A stretch of 64,000 nt of DNA from Planctomycetota bacterium (GTDB taxonomy: Bacteria; Planctomycetota; PUPC01; DSUN01): NCBI GenBank assembly GCA_035384565.1, contig DAOOIT010000006.1, positions 62,001-126,000 on the forward strand, in the 5' to 3' direction. Both the position numbers and the translations under genes were made by a program. The notes under the pieces were generated by a model. That model worked only from the letters and a program-made list of their open reading frames with translations, did not search any database and was not told the origin of the DNA. Positions 8,319 to 15,932 of this stretch are shown piece by piece. Position 1 is the stretch's first letter. Every line of letters begins with the position of its first letter.

Positions 8319-10167
8319 GAGCGGCAAGGTCTTCCACCTGCCGCCGGGCCAGTACGTGGCCGGCCGCGGGGCCGGCGCGGACATTCTGCTGGCCGATGAC
8401 TCGGTGTCGCGGCGCCACGCTTCGCTGACGGTGAGCGAGGACGGTGTGACGCTGCTCGACCTCGGCAGCCATAACGGCACCCGCGTCAACGGTCAGCCCG
8501 TCAAGTCCGCGCAGATTGTCGAAGGCGACGAAGTGCGGTTCGGCGACAGCCGGGCCGTGCTGGAGCGCTCGGCGGCCGGGGCCGGCGCGACCGTGATCCT
8601 GCCGCCGGAGGGGCGGCCGTCGCTGGTGCGAAGCCGGCAGGGGATCGCTCTGCCCGAGGACAGCCGCCGTCTTGCCATCCTCTACGACGTCGGCACGGCC
8701 ATCAACAGCACGCTGGCGCTGTCCGATGTTCTTGGCAGAATCCTGAGCACCATCTTCGAGGTCGTTCCCGCGGAGCGTGGGGCGGTTGTGCTATGGGACC
8801 CCGCCGAGCGCCAGTGGCGGCCCGCTGCGACGCACACGCGCGAGGGAGCTGGCAGCGGCGGCGACATCGTGGTGAGCCGGGCGATCATCGAGAAGGCATT
8901 CGAGGCTGGTAGGCCTCTGTTGAGCGGGGACGCGCGGAGCGACGCCCGCTTCGGGCACTCCGATAGCATCGAGGCGCTGGCCATCCGGTCCACTATCTGC
9001 TGCCCCCTGGTGGTGCGCGGCGAACGCCTGGGGGTGCTGCATCTGGATACGCGCGGAGCCACGGAGGCGTTCACCGAGGCCGATGTGCGCCTGGTCGGCG
9101 CCATTGCCAATCAGGCGGCCATCGCCATTGCGAACGCGCGGCTTCACGACGTGCTGCGCCAGGAGAACGTCCAGTTGCGCCGCGCGCTTGGCGCGCGGCA
9201 TTGCATCGTGGGCGAGAGCGCGGCGATGCGGGAGCTGATCGCGCTGATCCGCCGAGTAAGCCAGACGGATGCCACGGTGCTCCTGCGGGGCGAGAGCGGC
9301 ACCGGCAAGGAAGTGGTCGCGCGCACGCTGCACGCACTGGGCCCGCGTCGGGCGCGGCCGCTGGTGTGCGTGAACTGTGCCGCGGTGCCGGAGGCTCTGC
9401 TGGAAAGCGAGCTCTTCGGGCACGAGAAAGGGGCTTTCACGGGCGCCATCGAGCGCCGGATCGGGCGGTTCGAGCAGGCGAACGGCGGCACCGTGTTTCT
9501 CGACGAGATCGCCGAGATGCCGCCCACGACGCAGGCCAAGATCCTCCGCGTGCTCCAGGAGCGCGAGTTCCAGCGGGTGGGAGGCACGACGCCGCTGAAG
9601 GTGGACGTGCGGCTGATTGCCTCGACGAACCGCGACCTCGAGGCGGCGATGGCGTCGGGGGGCTTCCGGCGCGACCTGTACTATCGGCTGAAGGTGATTG
9701 AGGTCACGCTGCCGCCGCTGCGGGAACGCAGGGAGGACATCCGGTTGCTGTGCGCCCACTTCCTGGAGGAGATCGCACGCGAAATGGGGCGGCAGGCGCC
9801 CGCCGTGGATGAAGCGGTCCTCCGCATCCTGGAGGCATACCCCTGGCCCGGCAACGTGCGGGAGTTGCGCAACGTGTTGGAGCGGGCCGTGGTGCTCGGA
9901 GCCGGCGAGCGGCTGATGCCGAGCCACCTGCCGCGCGAGGTCCGCGGCGGCTACCCCGGGCAGGGGGAACTGCCCGACGACTTGACGCTGGCAGCGGCAG
10001 AGCGCCGCCACGTGTCGGATGTGCTCGCCCTCACGGGGTGGAACAAGAGTCGAGCGGCTGCCCTGATGAGGATCTCGCGCCCCCGCCTGGACAGGAAGAT
10101 TCGGGAGTATGGCCTGGAGCGACCCGAGGGCGGCGAGGGAGAGGCATCGCACCGTCCGCCGCAATAA
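8287..10167 (+). CDS. FHA-GAF-sigma54 AAA+ activator with Fis-type HTH
   Basis: A 626-residue transcriptional activator. The FHA domain is at about residues 1-95 (GRGAGAD, SVSRRHASL, LGSHNGTRVNG: the phosphothreonine-binding signature). A GAF sensor domain spans about 115-290. The AAA+ domain spans about 305-540, with Walker A GESGTGKE (about 335), the sigma54-contacting loop GAFTGA (about 382) and Walker B GTVFLDEI (about 402). A Fis-like HTH is at 570-615 (GWNKSRAAALMRISRPRLDRKI). All catalytic motifs are intact. The GTG start at 8287 lies inside the methylase gene. In this architecture a Ser/Thr kinase signal (via FHA) and a small ligand (via GAF) would gate sigma54 transcription. Target promoters were not identified in the window. 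Confidence 0.92.
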   Translation: MYRLVVIGGPESGKVFHLPPGQYVAGRGAGADILLADDSVSRRHASLTVSEDGVTLLDLGSHNGTRVNGQPVKSAQIVEGDEVRFGDSRAVLERSAAGAGATVILPPEGRPSLVRSRQGIALPEDSRRLAILYDVGTAINSTLALSDVLGRILSTIFEVVPAERGAVVLWDPAERQWRPAATHTREGAGSGGDIVVSRAIIEKAFEAGRPLLSGDARSDARFGHSDSIEALAIRSTICCPLVVRGERLGVLHLDTRGATEAFTEADVRLVGAIANQAAIAIANARLHDVLRQENVQLRRALGARHCIVGESAAMRELIALIRRVSQTDATVLLRGESGTGKEVVARTLHALGPRRARPLVCVNCAAVPEALLESELFGHEKGAFTGAIERRIGRFEQANGGTVFLDEIAEMPPTTQAKILRVLQEREFQRVGGTTPLKVDVRLIASTNRDLEAAMASGGFRRDLYYRLKVIEVTLPPLRERREDIRLLCAHFLEEIAREMGRQAPAVDEAVLRILEAYPWPGNVRELRNVLERAVVLGAGERLMPSHLPREVRGGYPGQGELPDDLTLAAAERRHVSDVLALTGWNKSRAAALMRISRPRLDRKIREYGLERPEGGEGEASHRPPQ

Positions 10168-10171
10168 CAGA

Positions 10172-10202
10172 AGAGGCCGGCAGGCAAACCCTGCCGGCCT
10201 CT
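10172..10202. terminator. Bidirectional hairpin between convergent genes
   Basis: A perfect 13-bp stem (AGAGGCCGGCAGG at 10172-10184 with its complement at 10190-10202) and a 5-base loop, located 4 bases after the activator stop and 22 bases before the end of the opposing OmpA gene. Confidence 0.8.
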
Positions 10203-10224
10203 GGCGGAACGAAACGCCCGAAGG

Positions 10225-10953
10225 CTATTTCACGTCGGGGCGCGGAATGGTGGATGCCGGGATGAAGAGAATCTCGACGCGGCGGTTCTTCACCCGCGAG
10301 GCTTCGGTGGCGTTGCTGGCGACGGGCCACGAGGCGCCGAAGCTGCGGATGAAGAGATTCCTCTCCGGGATCCCCTTCTTGACGAGGTAGCGGAAGACGG
10401 CCAGCGCGCGGTCAGCGGCAAGGCCCATGTTGTCGCCGTAGGCCTTGATGCTCTCCGGCCGCTTGAGCGGCGTGGCGTCCGTGTGGCCGTCCACCTGGAT
10501 GAGCACGTCCTTGCCCTTGAAGGCGGCCGCGATCTTGTCCAGCGCCTGCTCGCCCTTCTTGCTGATGGACGTCTTGCCGGGATCGAAGACGAGTTCGCCC
10601 TGGAGCACGAGGCGGCCGTCGCGCACCTCGCCGATGCCGAGAGCGCGGACCTGATCCTCGAACTTCTTGCTCTCGTCGGTGAGTGCCTTCACGGCCTTCT
10701 CGGTCTCTGGTTTGGGCGCCGCGGCCTGCTTCTTGTAGATGTCGAGCTGGCGCGAGACGTCTTCAAAACGCTTGCGGAAGGAGTCCTGCTGGGTGTTGAT
10801 CTCCTTCTCTTTCTCGTCGAGGAGTTTCTTGAGGTTGTCGTTTTCGGCCTGGACGGCTTTGAACTTGGCCTGTGGCACCAGGCAGCCGGCGCTCAGGACG
10901 AGTGCGGCAGGCAGGAGGAGTAAGGAGGGCAATCCCTTGGCTCTCATGGGCAT
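10225..10953 (-). CDS. OmpA/Pal-family outer-membrane lipoprotein
   Basis: A 242-residue predicted lipoprotein. A hydrophobic signal ends in the lipobox LSAGC at about residues 16-20. A coiled-coil segment follows (about 25-65, rich in K/E/Q). The C-terminal OmpA-like peptidoglycan-binding domain contains VDGHTDATPL, then NMGLAADRALAVFRYLVKKGIPERNL and SRVKNRRVEILF. Such proteins tether the outer membrane to peptidoglycan through diaminopimelate binding. The ATG at 10953 is used because AAAGGA lies 6 bases upstream. A second ATG at 10947 is possible. It is the last gene of a minus-strand operon and is preceded 43 bases away by a second OmpA-domain lipoprotein of the same design, probably an old duplication. 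Confidence 0.88.
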   Translation of the reverse strand: MPMRAKGLPSLLLLPAALVLSAGCLVPQAKFKAVQAENDNLKKLLDEKEKEINTQQDSFRKRFEDVSRQLDIYKKQAAAPKPETEKAVKALTDESKKFEDQVRALGIGEVRDGRLVLQGELVFDPGKTSISKKGEQALDKIAAAFKGKDVLIQVDGHTDATPLKRPESIKAYGDNMGLAADRALAVFRYLVKKGIPERNLFIRSFGASWPVASNATEASRVKNRRVEILFIPASTIPRPDVK

Positions 10954-10996
10954 CTTCGTCCTTTCCAATGGTTTGCCGGGAAGTGCCCGGGCCTAG

Positions 10997-11824
10997 TTAC
11001 TTCGTCTCCGGCGCGGGAGCGGGGGCCGGAGCAGGGGCAGGAGCCGGAGCGGGAGCAGTCTCGGCCTTGGGCGCCGGGGTGGCCTTAGGTTCTTCCTGCT
11101 TGGGTGCGAGGACTTCCGGAGGGAAGAACATCACTTCGACACGGCGGTTCTTGGCGCGGCTCTCGGGGCTGGTGTTGGGGAGGCGTGGACGGTACATGCT
11201 GAACGCTCGGAGGTACATGCGGTTCTCGGCGATGCCGGCCTGTGCGAGGATGCGAAGGACGGCACGGGCCCGGAGGGCCGACAGGCCCCAGTTGTCGCCG
11301 AACTTCGCGACGGTTTCGGGTTTGGCGACGCGGACGTCGTCGGTGTGCCCGTCAATCTGGATGGCTTCGTTGCTGGCCTTGAACTGGTTCGCCACGTCCT
11401 GGAGGAGCTTCTTGCCTGCGTCGGAGACGTCGGCGCTGCCCAGGGCGAAGAGGAGCTCATCCTTGATGATGAGCGTGCCGTCCACCACCTCCGCGCCGGG
11501 GTTCAGCCTCTGGATCTCGTCCAGCTTCTTCATCAGGCGCTCGTAGTCCTCCCGAGCCTTCTGGGCGAGGGCGCCGGCGTCCTTGTACTTGTCGACGTAC
11601 AGCGCGATCAGCTGGTCCTTGGCCTTGAGCTGGTCGCGCAGGGCGTCGATGCGAGTGTTGGCGTCGGCGAGCTGGCTATCCTTGGCGGCGAGCTCGCGCA
11701 CGGCCTCGTCGTACTTGCGCTTGAGCGTGATGTACTTCTTCCAGGGCACGACACAGCCCGGTGTTGCCATCACGAGCGCCAGCAGCGCCGCCACAGTCAT
11801 CCTGCACACAGTGCCCTTCCTCAT
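10997..11824 (-). CDS. OmpA/Pal-family lipoprotein with Ala-Pro tail
   Basis: A 275-residue predicted lipoprotein. The signal peptide MRKGTVCRMTVAALLALVMA is followed by TPGC, a plausible lipobox. A long coiled coil occupies about residues 30-105 (YDEAVRELAAKDSQLADANT). The OmpA domain contains IQIDGHTDDVRV, NWGLSALRARAVLRILAQAG and ESRAKNRRVEVMF, the residues that contact peptidoglycan in the family. The C-terminus is an Ala-Pro dipeptide tail of about 16 residues, a likely flexible extension. It is paralogous to the downstream OmpA gene. The ATG at 11824 follows a GAAGGAGG-like site about 9 bases away; in-frame codons further upstream have no signal character. It probably works with the neighbouring envelope proteins encoded in the same operon. 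Confidence 0.87.
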   Translation of the reverse strand: MRKGTVCRMTVAALLALVMATPGCVVPWKKYITLKRKYDEAVRELAAKDSQLADANTRIDALRDQLKAKDQLIALYVDKYKDAGALAQKAREDYERLMKKLDEIQRLNPGAEVVDGTLIIKDELLFALGSADVSDAGKKLLQDVANQFKASNEAIQIDGHTDDVRVAKPETVAKFGDNWGLSALRARAVLRILAQAGIAENRMYLRAFSMYRPRLPNTSPESRAKNRRVEVMFFPPEVLAPKQEEPKATPAPKAETAPAPAPAPAPAPAPAPETK

Positions 11825-11925
11825 GACGTACTCTGCCTCCTTCACGGGGACGTGGTTTGGGAGCGACATCGGATGCCGATGCCCGCGGGCATCGGCCAAC
11901 GGGGAGATCATTCGCGGCCGAAACA

Positions 11926-12852
11926 CTACGGGGCGACGCCGGGGGGCGTCACGCCGAGAAGATCCCAGAAGAACTGCATCACGCTCTTGAGGAACTCCCA
12001 GTCGGGCACCTTCGAGCTGGCGACGCAGTAGAAGAAGAGCGCCCCCGGCACCACGAGCACGAAGGCCGCAATGGCGCTCATCACCGTGTACAAGGCAGAC
12101 GGCTGCTCGCGGATGAAGAGGGCCTCGCCGGTGCCCATGGCCGAAGCAGGGGTGGCGCGGCCTGTGCCCGAGGCAGCGTCGGGCTGGAGCTCGTCGAGGG
12201 CGGGCTGAGGCCCCGCCCCCTCGAAGGGCGCGGTGGCCTCTTCGGTGTCGGTCCCCAGCTCGCCGGGCTCGAGCGAAACTTCCTCGGTCACCACGTCCTC
12301 GGTGCCGGCGGAGTCGTCATACTGATCAAGGCCGAGGACCATCGTGGGCACCTCGGTGTCGCCCGTTGGGCTGGCGGTCGGAGCGTCGCCGAGGTCAAGC
12401 GTGGGCACGGCGGTGTCGCCGGTGGCCGTGTCGGGCGCGGTGAGCTCAATCGTGGGGACCTTGGTGGAGGGTTCCCTGGGAGCGGCCGGAACGCCCGGCT
12501 CGAGCGAAAGCTCGACGTCGCCGCCCGCCGGAGGTCCAAAGCCGCCGCCCACCAGGGTCTCCGACGTGTCGTCGAAGTCGAACGGCTCGTCTGCAAGCAG
12601 ATCGGCGCCACGGTCGGTGGAGGGGACGACCTGGGGCACCGCCGTGTCGTCGCCCGCCTTGCTGGGGACGACCACGGGGCCTTCGATGCCGCGCTGCTTG
12701 CGCACGGTCTCGATGTCGCCGCGTCGGAACTTCAGCATGTTGCCGTCGCGGAACGCGCGGAGTTTGCCCTGGGCCACGAGGGTGCGCAACTCGGCTTCCT
12801 GCATCCCCAGAGCCCGAAGGGCGTCCTCGAACGACAGATACTCGTCAGCCAT
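11926..12852 (-). CDS. HTH (excisionase-like) domain protein with acidic linker and C-terminal membrane segment
   Basis: A 308-residue protein. Residues 1-50 (YLSFEDALRALGMQEAELRTL...GKLRAFRDGNMLKFRRGDIE) look like a MerR/excisionase-type winged helix used by DNA-binding proteins. Residues 55-245 are a low-complexity acidic linker with repeated VPT(I/L/M)xL units, as in GDTAVPTLDLGDA and GDTEVPTMVLGLD. Residues 258-285 form one hydrophobic helix (ALYTVMSAIAAFVLVVPGAL), followed by a 25-residue tail. The expected topology puts the HTH in the cytoplasm, anchored to the inner membrane. No function is established for this architecture. It sits in an operon with two OmpA lipoproteins and a small membrane protein, which suggests an envelope role. 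The HTH may bind protein or DNA; this is not decidable here. Confidence 0.75.
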   Translation of the reverse strand: MADEYLSFEDALRALGMQEAELRTLVAQGKLRAFRDGNMLKFRRGDIETVRKQRGIEGPVVVPSKAGDDTAVPQVVPSTDRGADLLADEPFDFDDTSETLVGGGFGPPAGGDVELSLEPGVPAAPREPSTKVPTIELTAPDTATGDTAVPTLDLGDAPTASPTGDTEVPTMVLGLDQYDDSAGTEDVVTEEVSLEPGELGTDTEEATAPFEGAGPQPALDELQPDAASGTGRATPASAMGTGEALFIREQPSALYTVMSAIAAFVLVVPGALFFYCVASSKVPDWEFLKSVMQFFWDLLGVTPPGVAP

Positions 12853-12910
12853 CTCGGCTCACCTAACTGGTTAGGACAGGGCCATTCAAACAGGCGCAGA
12901 CGGCGCAAGC

Positions 12911-13324
12911 TCACTCGCCTACGCGCTTATACTCTTCCTCTGTGCTGCCGGGGCCAAGGGGGCGCAGGCCGCTCAAGGTGCGGACGCCTCGCAGCGCGTA
13001 CTCGCGCTTGGTGGCAAGCAACAGGTCCCAGCGATAGAGGCGGCCGGCCAGGAACTCGAAGGCACCGGTACGCATGTCCTGGGACTTGCCCGGCCCCGGC
13101 TCGTGGAAGCCGTAGACCAGGATAACCTCGCGGCTCGTGTCTATGAGGTAGAGAACGCTGCCCTCCGGATGAGCGGCGGCAAGAGCGATCATCTTCCCCG
13201 CCTGCCCCTCGCTCACCTGAGCTTCGGCGGCGGGCTGCCGAACCAAGAGCAATGCGACCAGGAGGGCGCCGATGGCACCCAGAAGGGCGCTGCTCAACCA
13301 CAACTGCTTGCCCACGAGCAGCAT
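12911..13324 (-). CDS. Membrane-anchored hypothetical protein
   Basis: A 137-residue protein of unrecognised family. One N-terminal hydrophobic helix (LSSALLGAIGALLVALLLV, about residues 10-28) is followed by a soluble domain with predicted beta strands (GSVLYLIDTSREVILVYGF) and a region containing DMRTGAFEFLAGRLYRWDLLLATK. It probably exposes about 100 residues outside the cytoplasm. The ATG at 13324 has GGGGCGGAG directly upstream. An in-frame ATG at 13354 lies only 8 bases from the promoter -10 element, so it is unlikely. It is first in the operon with the HTH-membrane protein and the two OmpA lipoproteins (gap 58 bases). No catalytic motif was seen. Confidence 0.7.
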   Translation of the reverse strand: MLLVGKQLWLSSALLGAIGALLVALLLVRQPAAEAQVSEGQAGKMIALAAAHPEGSVLYLIDTSREVILVYGFHEPGPGKSQDMRTGAFEFLAGRLYRWDLLLATKREYALRGVRTLSGLRPLGPGSTEEEYKRVGE

Positions 13325-13362
13325 CTCCGCCCCACGGACAGCCGTTCCATCCACGCGCTATC

Positions 13363-13390
13363 ATTATAGTTGGGACGCCTTGGGTTGCAA
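13363..13390 (-). promoter_or_regulatory. Promoter of the envelope operon
   Basis: Reading leftward, TTGCAA (13390-13385), a 16-base spacer, and a perfect TATAAT (13368-13363). The start site would be near 13356, about 30 bases before the ATG at 13324. Confidence 0.65.
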
Positions 13391-13652
13391 GTGTTTTTTC
13401 GCAAAAATGGGCACTGACCTGGCAACTTTGGGCGTCTGAGGCCGTTGGGCTGAATGCGGCTGTGAGGCGAGAGCGGCGCCGTCTGGCGGCCGCAGTCAGG
13501 GTGCTGCACGCATGTGGGTCAGCCGTTTGGGCTCTTCGGGGTTCGGCGATCTTGCCTCGACTGGCCGGCGCAGGGGGTTGGCACGCTGTCCCATTGCGGA
13601 CCTGGTGGTTCCTGGGGAGGGCTCCGCCGAATGCCTGGCTGGCGCAGCCTGT

Positions 13653-13696
13653 CCATGCTGTATCAACCCTGTGAGGAGGGAAGTGATACAGCATGG
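13653..13696. repeat. Perfect 13-bp inverted repeat, 18-base loop
   Basis: CCATGCTGTATCA at 13653-13665 is exactly complementary to TGATACAGCATGG at 13684-13696. Arm length and loop length match the palindrome at 46200-46243, and the arms share 9 of 13 bases with it. Confidence 0.8.
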
Positions 13697-13733
13697 GCAG
13701 AAAGGCGAGGATTGGCGGTTCTCGCGGTTCCAG

Positions 13734-13768
13734 CCATTCCCGCTCATCTGCGGGGTGAGCAAGTATGG
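13734..13768. repeat. Imperfect palindrome with a TGAGCAAGTATGG arm
   Basis: The right arm TGAGCAAGTATGG (13756-13768) is identical to the right arms at 46150 and 46231. The left arm (13734-13746) pairs with it at 10 of 13 positions; the loop is 9 bases. It appears to be a degenerate member of the same repeat family. Confidence 0.7.
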
Positions 13769-13964
13769 GGCGGGAGCAGCCGGAGGACGTAAGGGATTGC
13801 GGTATAGAGGGTTATAGGGAAACCTCGCCGGCGCCGCAGCCTCCGTCCCACGCTCTCCGGCGACTGCCACGTCAGGCGCGCCAAACCCTGATGAGCCGCG
13901 GTTTGAGACCCGCCCGCGGGTGGACAGCGAGATCCGGCGTTCGGTCGTCCGCGCTCAGTAGGGC

Positions 13965-13992
13965 TTGCATTTTGCCGGCGTTCGGAGATAAT
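13965..13992 (+). promoter_or_regulatory. Promoter-like pair upstream of the D-aminoacylase operon
   Basis: TTGCAT (13965-13970), a 16-base spacer and GATAAT (13987-13992). It lies 350 bases before the first gene, so it would make a long leader spanning the DnaA-box-like cluster, or a separate small RNA. Confidence 0.4.
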
Positions 13993-14019
13993 GCCGTCGG
14001 TTGGCGAGGATGAGGCGAG

Positions 14020-14278
14020 TTACCCACAATGCCATTGCACCGCACTGACGAACGCGGCGAGGGATTGGGCATAGCCTTTGTTCAACAGGTTATCCACAAC
14101 GCGTCTACAGCGTGCTGGAACATCCTCCATTACCAATTGATGGGAAATGACTTACGGCGAATGCGCCCGTTATCGGTCGTTCGCCCTGCCTGTTTTTCCT
14201 GTGTATTCACAGCCGATGTGGCCATGCTCAGTTTGCAGCGCCGCCGGCGCTGCGGGGGTATTCCACACGTTACCCACA
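14020..14278 (+). promoter_or_regulatory. Cluster of DnaA-box-like 9-mers, all in one orientation
   Basis: TTACCCACA at 14020-14028, TTATCCACA (a perfect DnaA box) at 14090-14098, GTATTCACA at 14203-14211, TATTCCACA at 14259-14267 and TTACCCACA at 14270-14278. All read on the + strand. This is either an origin-like region or a DnaA-responsive regulatory site; no dnaA, dnaN or gyrB gene is nearby. Confidence 0.4.
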
Positions 14279-14342
14279 CCGGAGCGCCCGGCAGTGAGGG
14301 CTCCTGTCGTGAGGTGCGTAACGCCTGAAGGGGTCAACTGAT

Positions 14343-15932
14343 ATGGGCTTGGACTTGGTGCTGAGAGGCGGCCTGATCGTGGACGGCACTGGGGGGGCGC
14401 CGTTTGTCGGCGATCTGGCGGTTCGGGGTGAACGCATCGAGGCCATAGGGCCACTGGCGGCTGTGCCGGCGGCGCAATGGCTCGATGTGCGCGGGCTGGT
14501 GGTGGCCCCGGGTTTCATTGACATCCATGCTCATGGCGATTTGTACCCGCTCCTGTGCCCGGAGGCGCCAGGGCGACTGCACGACGGCGTGACCACGGAG
14601 GTCATCGGCAACTGCGGCGAGTCGCCCTTTCCGCAGTCGCCCGCCATGCTGGCAGAACGCGCTGAGAGTGCGCGCCGACACGGGATCGCGATTGACTGGG
14701 ACACGTTCGATGCGTATGCGGCACGGCACGACTCGATCGGCTGCGGCATCAACCGAGTAGCGCTTGTGGGCCACGGCAACGTGCGGCAGGCGGTGATGGG
14801 CGAGGAGGACAGGGCGGCGTCGCCCGACGAACTGGCCGCCATGTGCCGCGAGGTGGAGAAGGCGCTGGATGCAGGGGCGTTCGGCATCTCCACCGGTCTC
14901 TACTACACGCCCGGGATGTTCGCGCGCGCCGGCGAGATTGACGCCCTGTGCGCGATCGTCGCTCGGCGCGGCGGCCTGTACGCGTCGCACATCCGCAACG
15001 AGGGTGATGCCATCGAAGAGGCCATCGAGGAGTTCACAGGCGTCGGGAGGCGGACAGGCGTTCGTCTGCAACTCTCTCACGTCAAGGTGTCCGGTCGGGC
15101 GAACTGGCCGAAGGCCGACCGTGTGATCGAGCGCCTTCAGGCGCTCCGAGCATCCGGGCTCGACCTGGCTTGCGACCGGTACCCCTACATTGCATCGTCA
15201 ACGAGCCTCTCGTCGCAGTTGCCCGGCTGGGCGCGCGAGGGTGGCCGCGCGCCGATGTTGGAGCGCATTTCGGCGCCGGGCACTCGCGCGAAGCTGGTCG
15301 AGGCGCTGGTGGCCGACTTCCCGTCGGACGAGGCCTGGGCGGCGCTGCGCATCGCCGATGCGGCCTGCGACCAGTGGCGCGCAGCCGAGGGGCGATCGAT
15401 TTTGGAGATTGCCGCGGGCTCGGGCCGCGAGCCCGCAGAGATGGTGCTGGACCTGCTGAGCGCGAGCGAGGGCCGCGCGAGCATCGTGCATTTCACCATG
15501 TGCGAGGAAAACCTTGTTAAGTGGCTCAAGCTGCCGTTTGTCGCCATCGGGTCCGATAGCTCGTCGAGGGCGATTGACGGGCCAACGTCCGTCGGCAAGC
15601 CGCATCCGCGCAGCTATGGCACGTGCGCGCGCGTGCTCGGGCGCTACGTGCGCGAGAAGGGCGTGCTCTCGCTGCCCGAGGGCGTGCGGCGCCTGACCGG
15701 CCTGCCGGCGAGCCGGCTCGGGCTCAAGCGACGCGGGCTGCTGCGGCCGGGTGCCGTCGCCGATATCACGGTGTTCGACCCCAACGAGGTCGCCGACCGC
15801 GCGACGTACGAGGTGCCGCAGCAGTATTCGGTCGGGGTTCGACACGTCCTGGTGAATGGGGCGCTGGCGGTCAAGGACGGCGAACTTACCGGTACCCGCA
15901 ACGGGCGCTTCCTGCGCAAGGGGGCCGAATGA
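14343..15932 (+). CDS. N-acyl-D-amino-acid deacylase (D-aminoacylase)
   Basis: A 529-residue amidohydrolase-superfamily enzyme that hydrolyses N-acyl-D-amino acids to the D-amino acid and a carboxylate. The metal-binding HAH is at residues 62-64 (PGFIDIHAHGDLY), the conserved Cys ligand region is IGNCG (88-92), and ASHIRNEGDAIEEAI and LSHVKVSG contain further expected His ligands. The family signature SVGKPHPRSYGTCARVLGRY lies near the C-terminus, and KRRGLLRPGAVADITVFDP closes the beta-sandwich. It is cytoplasmic with no signal peptide. The start ATG at 14343 follows GAAGGGG. It overlaps the next gene by four bases (ATGA) and heads a four-gene operon. Dihydroorotase/hydantoinase-like activity is less likely given the signatures. 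Confidence 0.9.
   Translation: MGLDLVLRGGLIVDGTGGAPFVGDLAVRGERIEAIGPLAAVPAAQWLDVRGLVVAPGFIDIHAHGDLYPLLCPEAPGRLHDGVTTEVIGNCGESPFPQSPAMLAERAESARRHGIAIDWDTFDAYAARHDSIGCGINRVALVGHGNVRQAVMGEEDRAASPDELAAMCREVEKALDAGAFGISTGLYYTPGMFARAGEIDALCAIVARRGGLYASHIRNEGDAIEEAIEEFTGVGRRTGVRLQLSHVKVSGRANWPKADRVIERLQALRASGLDLACDRYPYIASSTSLSSQLPGWAREGGRAPMLERISAPGTRAKLVEALVADFPSDEAWAALRIADAACDQWRAAEGRSILEIAAGSGREPAEMVLDLLSASEGRASIVHFTMCEENLVKWLKLPFVAIGSDSSSRAIDGPTSVGKPHPRSYGTCARVLGRYVREKGVLSLPEGVRRLTGLPASRLGLKRRGLLRPGAVADITVFDPNEVADRATYEVPQQYSVGVRHVLVNGALAVKDGELTGTRNGRFLRKGAE

Larger units (their letters stand above)
13391..14342. other. Non-coding gap with palindromes, a promoter-like site and DnaA-box-like 9-mers
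   Basis: About 950 bases with no convincing gene; the short open frames here lack ribosome sites and family resemblance. It holds two palindromic elements (13653-13696, 13734-13768), a promoter-like pair reading rightward (13965-13992) and a cluster of TTAYCCACA-type words (14020-14278). It separates the leftward envelope operon from the rightward D-aminoacylase operon. Confidence 0.6.

Noticed and set aside
13560..13650. Sigma54 (-24/-12) promoter from TGGCAC-like words
   Set aside because: The spacing between the GG and GC dinucleotides is about 14 bases rather than 10, so it does not fit the consensus.
13391..14342. Small protein genes in the 1 kb gap
   Set aside because: The short frames lack ribosome sites, overlap the palindromes and DnaA-box-like words, and show no family resemblance; a small RNA cannot be excluded.
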